Shown here: positions 6,333 to 9,693 of the stretch, piece by piece | Layout of the letters: each line of letters starts with the position of its first letter | How positions within the stretch are numbered: the stretch's first letter is position 1 | Source: Deltaproteobacteria bacterium | Lineage (GTDB): Bacteria; Desulfobacterota; DSM-4660; Desulfatiglandales; B25-G16 | DNA: 9,693 nt | Reading direction: 5' to 3' | Assembly: GCA_020348625.1 (NCBI GenBank) | Contig: CP070752.1 | Coordinates: forward strand, 291,725-301,417 | The notes under the pieces: model-generated | Database searches by the model: none | What the model saw: the letters and a program-made list of their open reading frames with translations, nothing else | Told to the model about the DNA's origin: nothing | Position numbers and translations under genes: made by a program

Positions 6333-6361
6333 AACATAATAGCAAACAGAAAACTTCGCAA
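6333..6361 (-). promoter_or_regulatory. Candidate sigma-70 promoter for the waaA operon
   Basis: On the minus strand, TTGCGA (6361-6356) and TATGTT (6338-6333) are separated by 17 bases and each match four of six consensus positions. It lies about 50 bases before the waaA start, within the divergent gap 6282-6600. Alternatives in this AT-rich area cannot be excluded. Confidence 0.35.
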
Positions 6362-6383
6362 GGATTTATACTTCTTCGTTAAT

Positions 6384-6398
6384 AGGACTCCCGGTCCT
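6384..6398. other. Small hairpin AGGAC-tcccg-GTCCT in the divergent gap
   Basis: A perfect five-pair stem with a five-base loop lies between the waaA and yebC operons. No T run follows on either strand, so it does not look like a terminator. It could be a protein-binding dyad or chance. Confidence 0.3.
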
Positions 6399-6501
6399 CT
6401 AAAGCCAGTCTTCATTCACCCAAAGGCTGACACCTTGTCTAATCCGGCTTTACAACTTTACAAAAAAGAGATAATTATGCTAGAAAATCAGTGAAGCTTT
6501 G

Positions 6502-6552
6502 CGCCCTTCCGGGCGGGCATTCTGGCGTTTCCAATAAAAAACGCGTTGGGCG
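6502..6552 (+). other. Cluster of mutually exclusive hairpins before yebC
   Basis: CGCCC (6502-6506) can pair with GGGCG at 6511-6515 (four-base loop) or with a second GGGCG at 6548-6552. Inside the second arrangement, GCGTTT (6525-6530) pairs with AAACGC (6539-6544). If transcription starts upstream, these would fold in the yebC leader. There is no clear intrinsic-terminator U run, so an attenuator is not demonstrated. The rest of the gap 6282-6600 shows no gene. A loose TTTACA-N17-TAATTA pair near 6452-6480 is too poor to call as the yebC promoter. Confidence 0.3.
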
Positions 6553-6600
6553 TGACCACTGAAAAACACATTCGAGAATAATCGTTATGGGGAGTAGGGT

Positions 6601-7347
6601 ATGTCCGGACATTCAAAATGGCACTCCATAAAACACAAAAAGGGGGCAGTTGACGCCAAGCGAGGAAAGATCTTTACCAAGCTCATTAAGGAGATTACGG
6701 TTGCAACGAGGATGGGTGGGAAAGATCCTGACTCCAATGCAAGGCTGAGGGCTGCTATCGCTGCAGCCAAGGCCGAGAACATGCCCAAAGAGAACATAGA
6801 GAGGGGAATTAAGAAGGGAACCGGCGAGCTCGAAGGATCCACTTACGAGGAGGCTACGTATGAAGGATACGGCCCAGGAGGCGTAGCGGTGTTGGTTGAG
6901 GTGTTAACCGATAATAGAAACAGGGCCGTGGCTGAGGTAAGGCACCTCTTTGAACGGCATGGGGGTAGCTTGGGTGCGGCCGGTTGTGTTGCCTGGATGT
7001 TCTCTCAGAAGGGCCTCATCGTTTTGCCAAGGGATCAGACTGATGAGGAAAAGTTATTTGAGGTGGCCCTCGAGGCCGGAGCTGAAGACATTAAGGAAGA
7101 GGAAAAAGAATTCGAGGTGATTACAGAACCCTCGCTTTTCGAACAGGTAAAAACGGCCATCGAACGTACCGGGCTCACGTATGCCCTGGCAGAGATAACC
7201 ATGATCCCCCAGACAACTACCATCCTTGAAGGGAAAAACGCTCAACAGATGCTAACCCTTATGGAACTCCTGGAAGACAACGATGACGTCAATCACGTAT
7301 ACGCCAATTTCGATATACCAGATGAGGTAATGGAGGCAATAAGTTAA
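6601..7347 (+). CDS. yebC: YebC/TACO1-family regulatory protein
   Basis: 248 residues, close to E. coli YebC (246). The family signature opens the protein: [27 protein letters not shown]. It is followed by [21 protein letters not shown], the glycine-rich [28 protein letters not shown] and [15 protein letters not shown], and ends [19 protein letters not shown]. Members are cytoplasmic. They have been described as DNA-binding transcriptional regulators and, for TACO1 and bacterial relatives, as factors that help ribosomes translate difficult (proline-rich) stretches; sequence alone does not decide which applies. The ATG has a strong GGGGAG (6589-6594) six bases upstream. Its TAA overlaps the ruvC ATG by one base (TAATG), so it heads the ruv operon, a common arrangement in many bacteria. 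Confidence 0.96.
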   Translation: MSGHSKWHSIKHKKGAVDAKRGKIFTKLIKEITVATRMGGKDPDSNARLRAAIAAAKAENMPKENIERGIKKGTGELEGSTYEEATYEGYGPGGVAVLVEVLTDNRNRAVAEVRHLFERHGGSLGAAGCVAWMFSQKGLIVLPRDQTDEEKLFEVALEAGAEDIKEEEKEFEVITEPSLFEQVKTAIERTGLTYALAEITMIPQTTTILEGKNAQQMLTLMELLEDNDDVNHVYANFDIPDEVMEAIS

Positions 7348-7835
7348 TGCTGGTCCTCGGAGTTGATCCGGGCTCTATCGTAACAGGGTATGGTTTAGTC
7401 GACAAGCAAGACACAAAACTCACCTATGTTGGGGGAGGTAGAATCTCCTTCCCTCACCCGTGGCCTTTCCACCAGAGGATCCACAGGATTTTCAGCTCAC
7501 TCATTGAAATCATAGACACTCATCACCCGGAGGAGATGTCGATTGAAGACATCTTCTTTGCGAAGAACGTTAAGAGCGCCCTCAAGATCGGTCATGTAAG
7601 GGGAGCCGCATTTGTGGCCGCAGGACAGTGCGGCCTCAACGTTTTTGAGTATACCCCCCTGCAAATTAAACAATCTGTGGTCGGTTACGGAAGAGCGACA
7701 AAGGAGCAGGTGAGGGCTATGGTCAAAGCCATACTTAACCTCGAGACCCAATTGCCTTTGGACACAACGGACGCCCTGGCAGTTGCCATCTGCCACCATA
7801 ATTGGATTAGGTTTGAAGATACCCTTGCCGTATGA
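7347..7835 (+). CDS. ruvC: Holliday-junction endonuclease RuvC
   Basis: Dimeric RNase H-fold nuclease that cuts Holliday junctions symmetrically during recombinational repair. 162 residues, slightly shorter than E. coli (173), with the difference at the C-terminus. All four acidic catalytic positions are present: D7 in LGVDPGS, E67 in MSIEDIFF, and D139 and D142 in PLDTTDALAVAICH. Other family marks are GYG after the first motif, KNVKSALKIGHVRGAA and YTPLQIKQSVVGYGRATKEQV. The start overlaps the yebC stop by one base, and GGAGG (7332-7336) inside yebC can serve as its binding site. Its stop overlaps the ruvA start (ATGA). Confidence 0.97.
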   Translation: MLVLGVDPGSIVTGYGLVDKQDTKLTYVGGGRISFPHPWPFHQRIHRIFSSLIEIIDTHHPEEMSIEDIFFAKNVKSALKIGHVRGAAFVAAGQCGLNVFEYTPLQIKQSVVGYGRATKEQVRAMVKAILNLETQLPLDTTDALAVAICHHNWIRFEDTLAV

Positions 7836-8473
7836 TCGCTTATTTGACCGGAACACTATTGAGCAAGAACCCGCAGACGGTAATAATTGACGTGGCCGGC
7901 GTCGGCTATCAGGCCTTTATTCCTCTGTCCACCTTTTACCGGCTCCCCGAGGAGATGGGCACGGTCAGCCTCCATGTTTATACCCATGTTAGGGAGGATA
8001 CACTCCAGCTCTTTGGGTTCAAAACCGACCTTGAAAGAAAGGTCTTTCTGTTGCTCATCTCAGTCTCCGGCATTGGCCCCAAGCTGGCCCTCAACATCCT
8101 CTCCGGTATCGGGCTCGAAGATCTCCTGGGGGCAATTGTGACGGCTGATCCGGAGAGGATCGCTGCCGTGCCAGGAGTCGGCAAGAAAACCTCCCAGAGG
8201 ATAACGTTGGAGCTGAAGGACAAGGCATCTCAGCTCTCAGAAGGGATAGAGTTGCGGCCCAGGGAACGGTTCGAGATCAGAAACAAGGAGATCTTCGATG
8301 ACGCGCTTTCGGCTCTCGGCAACCTCGGTTATCCAATCAGGTCCGCAAAGAAGGCCCTTGAGGACGTCCTGCGGAGGGATGGTGACACAAACCTTGAAAC
8401 GCTTCTTAGGGAGGCTTTGCGTGCGCTTGCTCAGGGAAGCTCCCCCCACGGCGAAGGTAAAAAGACGATCTAA
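7832..8473 (+). CDS. ruvA: Holliday-junction branch-migration protein RuvA
   Basis: Tetrameric junction-binding protein that loads RuvB and holds the junction square-planar. 213 residues (E. coli 203). Domain I is an OB-fold, residues 1-65 (MIAYLTGTL, VIIDVAGVGYQAFIPLST, HVREDTLQLFGF). Domain II has two helix-hairpin-helix motifs, VSGIGPKLALNILSG (78-92) and VPGVGKKTSQRITLELKDK (113-131). A flexible linker follows, then the RuvB-contacting domain III from about residue 155 (DDALSALGNLGYPIRSAKKAL). The acidic pin region between the OB-fold strands was not resolved by eye. The start overlaps the ruvC stop by four bases, and ruvB follows nine bases later. Confidence 0.97.
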   Translation: MIAYLTGTLLSKNPQTVIIDVAGVGYQAFIPLSTFYRLPEEMGTVSLHVYTHVREDTLQLFGFKTDLERKVFLLLISVSGIGPKLALNILSGIGLEDLLGAIVTADPERIAAVPGVGKKTSQRITLELKDKASQLSEGIELRPRERFEIRNKEIFDDALSALGNLGYPIRSAKKALEDVLRRDGDTNLETLLREALRALAQGSSPHGEGKKTI

Positions 8474-8482
8474 GAAACCCGA

Positions 8483-9517
8483 ATGATCATGAACGAGAGT
8501 ATTACGGACCCAAAACCTAAGGAAGATGAGGGCTCACTTGAAGTCGGCCTCAGGCCGTTGACCTTGGATGCCTTTGTTGGCCAGGAGGACATCAAGAGAA
8601 ATCTCAGGATCTTCATCGAGGCGACCAAGGCGCGTTCAGAGGCACTCGATCATGTTCTTTTTCATGGGAGTCCGGGTCTCGGGAAAACGACCTTGGCCCA
8701 CATCATAGCGAACGAACTCGGTGTTAATATAAAGACTACCTCAGGTCCGGTACTGGATAGGCCAGGCGATCTTGCTGCGATACTGACGTCGCTGGAGCCG
8801 AAAGACATCCTGTTTATCGACGAAATCCACAGACTCAACCATGTGGTGGAGGAAATACTCTACCCTGCTTTAGAAGATTTCAAACTCGATATTATTATCG
8901 GCCAGGGACCATCGGCGCGGACCGTCAGGCTCTCTCTGCCGCCTTTTACCTTAATCGGTGCCACCACCAGAACAGGCCTCCTCACTCCCCCTCTCAGGGA
9001 CAGGTTCGGTGTAATCCTGCGTTTGGAGTTTTACAAGCCTGACGAATTAAAGGAGATCATAACCAGATCCGCGAAACTGCTTGCCATACCTCTGGATAGC
9101 AAAGGGGCCCTCGAGATCTCAAAGCGATCGAGGGGAACCCCACGGATAGCTAATCGGTTGCTTAAACGGGTAAGAGATTATGCAGAGGTCGAAGCCGAAG
9201 GCGTAATCTCACATTCGGTTGCCGCAAAGGGCCTTGATATCCTGGAAGTGGATCACAAGGGTCTCGACAAGATGGACCGCCTGATTATCCTCACGATAAT
9301 AGAGAAATTTAACGGTGGTCCCATAGGCGTGGATGCCCTGTCAGCGGCCCTCTGTGAGGAAAAGGATACCCTTGAGGAGGTATATGAACCCTTTCTGCTG
9401 CAATGTGGCTACATACATCGTACACCAAAGGGAAGAGTGGCCACAAACCTTGCCTACCAGCACTTCGGCTTTCCTTTGAAACCAACGGAGAACGCCGCTC
9501 AAAAGAAGTTGTTTTGA
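8483..9517 (+). CDS. ruvB: Holliday-junction branch-migration ATPase RuvB
   Basis: Hexameric AAA+ motor that pumps DNA through the RuvA-bound junction. 344 residues, near the family length (E. coli 336). An N-terminal [16 protein letters not shown] precedes Walker [12 protein letters not shown] (61-71). Walker B is [10 protein letters not shown] (D113, E114), and [18 protein letters not shown] (159-176) holds the sensor Thr and the conserved arginines near the arginine finger. [17 protein letters not shown] (sensor 2) follows, and the C-terminal winged helix ends in [20 protein letters not shown]. Two in-frame ATGs, 8483 and 8489, are possible. Neither has a strong ribosome site, which suggests translation coupled to ruvA nine bases upstream. 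It is the last gene before a likely terminator. Confidence 0.97.
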   Translation: MIMNESITDPKPKEDEGSLEVGLRPLTLDAFVGQEDIKRNLRIFIEATKARSEALDHVLFHGSPGLGKTTLAHIIANELGVNIKTTSGPVLDRPGDLAAILTSLEPKDILFIDEIHRLNHVVEEILYPALEDFKLDIIIGQGPSARTVRLSLPPFTLIGATTRTGLLTPPLRDRFGVILRLEFYKPDELKEIITRSAKLLAIPLDSKGALEISKRSRGTPRIANRLLKRVRDYAEVEAEGVISHSVAAKGLDILEVDHKGLDKMDRLIILTIIEKFNGGPIGVDALSAALCEEKDTLEEVYEPFLLQCGYIHRTPKGRVATNLAYQHFGFPLKPTENAAQKKLF

Positions 9518-9611
9518 ACCCCGCTTGCACTGGCCTCTTTTCTACGCTCCGCTGTCATGCATAGCTCAGTCAGTTCTCTCTTGAATGCTATATTCTGGTA
9601 ATCGATTATTG

Positions 9612-9658
9612 CCCTGAGCCTGAAATTACTCTATTCCCAGGCATAGGGATCTCTTTTT
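9612..9658 (+). terminator. Likely intrinsic terminator after ruvB
   Basis: CCCTG (9612-9616) pairs with TAGGG (9644-9648, one G-U) and GCCTG (9618-9622) pairs with CAGGC (9638-9642). A single A-A mismatch separates the two parts, giving ten pairs and a 15-base loop. Five Ts follow at 9654-9658, five bases after the stem. It lies 94 bases after the ruvB stop. The loop is large and the T run is offset, so its strength is uncertain. Nothing else is recognised in 9518-9693. Confidence 0.5.
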
Positions 9659-9693
9659 ATTGCAATTGGCCCTGTTAATTAGCTCTTTTCTAT

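Noticed and set aside
6452..6480. A TTTACA-N17-TAATTA pair as the yebC promoter
   Set aside because: The -10 match is poor and several equally weak choices exist in this AT-rich stretch, so no promoter can be singled out.
7497..7856. A 119-codon minus-strand frame opposite ruvC
   Set aside because: It lies across ruvC and the ruvA start, whose catalytic residues and overlaps fix the true coding strand.

Overview
The window looks like a piece of a Gram-negative chromosome. It carries lipopolysaccharide core genes (kdsD and waaA for Kdo) and a sigma-54 activator with a well-formed sigma-54 promoter. The yebC-ruvC-ruvA-ruvB order and the protein styles are most like Desulfobacterota (former Deltaproteobacteria). 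That taxonomic guess comes from gene order and general resemblance, not from a search. No mobile element, tRNA, rRNA or CRISPR array was seen.

Left part (1-2950, plus strand): the window opens inside a sigma-54-dependent activator of the NtrC type, with AAA+ core, GAFTGA loop and Fis-type HTH. It is followed by a 324-base gap that appears to be a complete sigma-54 control region. The gap holds three copies of a TTGARATTCTTCTACA-like element, an AT-rich possible IHF site, and a -24/-12 promoter at 1110-1125. Downstream are five short genes in the same direction: a single-domain receiver, a small possibly DNA-binding protein, a second single-domain receiver, a 114-aa unknown and an 80-aa four-cysteine protein. 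The last three are nearly contiguous. This cassette is the least familiar part of the window and the best candidate for an undescribed signalling module. The obvious hypothesis is that the activator switches on the cassette and the two receivers exchange phosphate with unseen kinases.

Middle part (3000-6281, minus strand): waaA (Kdo transferase), kdsD (arabinose-5-phosphate isomerase) and a DapA/NanA-fold protein form a tight operon. The last two overlap by 11 bases. The DapA-like protein keeps the fold signatures and the active-site Tyr-Asn. By hand alignment it lacks the Schiff-base lysine and the paired threonines, so it is probably not an ordinary dihydrodipicolinate synthase.

Right part (6601-9517, plus strand): yebC, ruvC, ruvA and ruvB lie head to tail with overlaps of 1 and 4 bases and a 9-base gap. 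They encode a YebC/TACO1-family regulator and the full Holliday-junction resolvasome. A likely intrinsic terminator follows at 9612-9658. The divergent gap 6282-6600 must hold the promoters of both the waaA and the yebC operons, and it contains several small hairpins.
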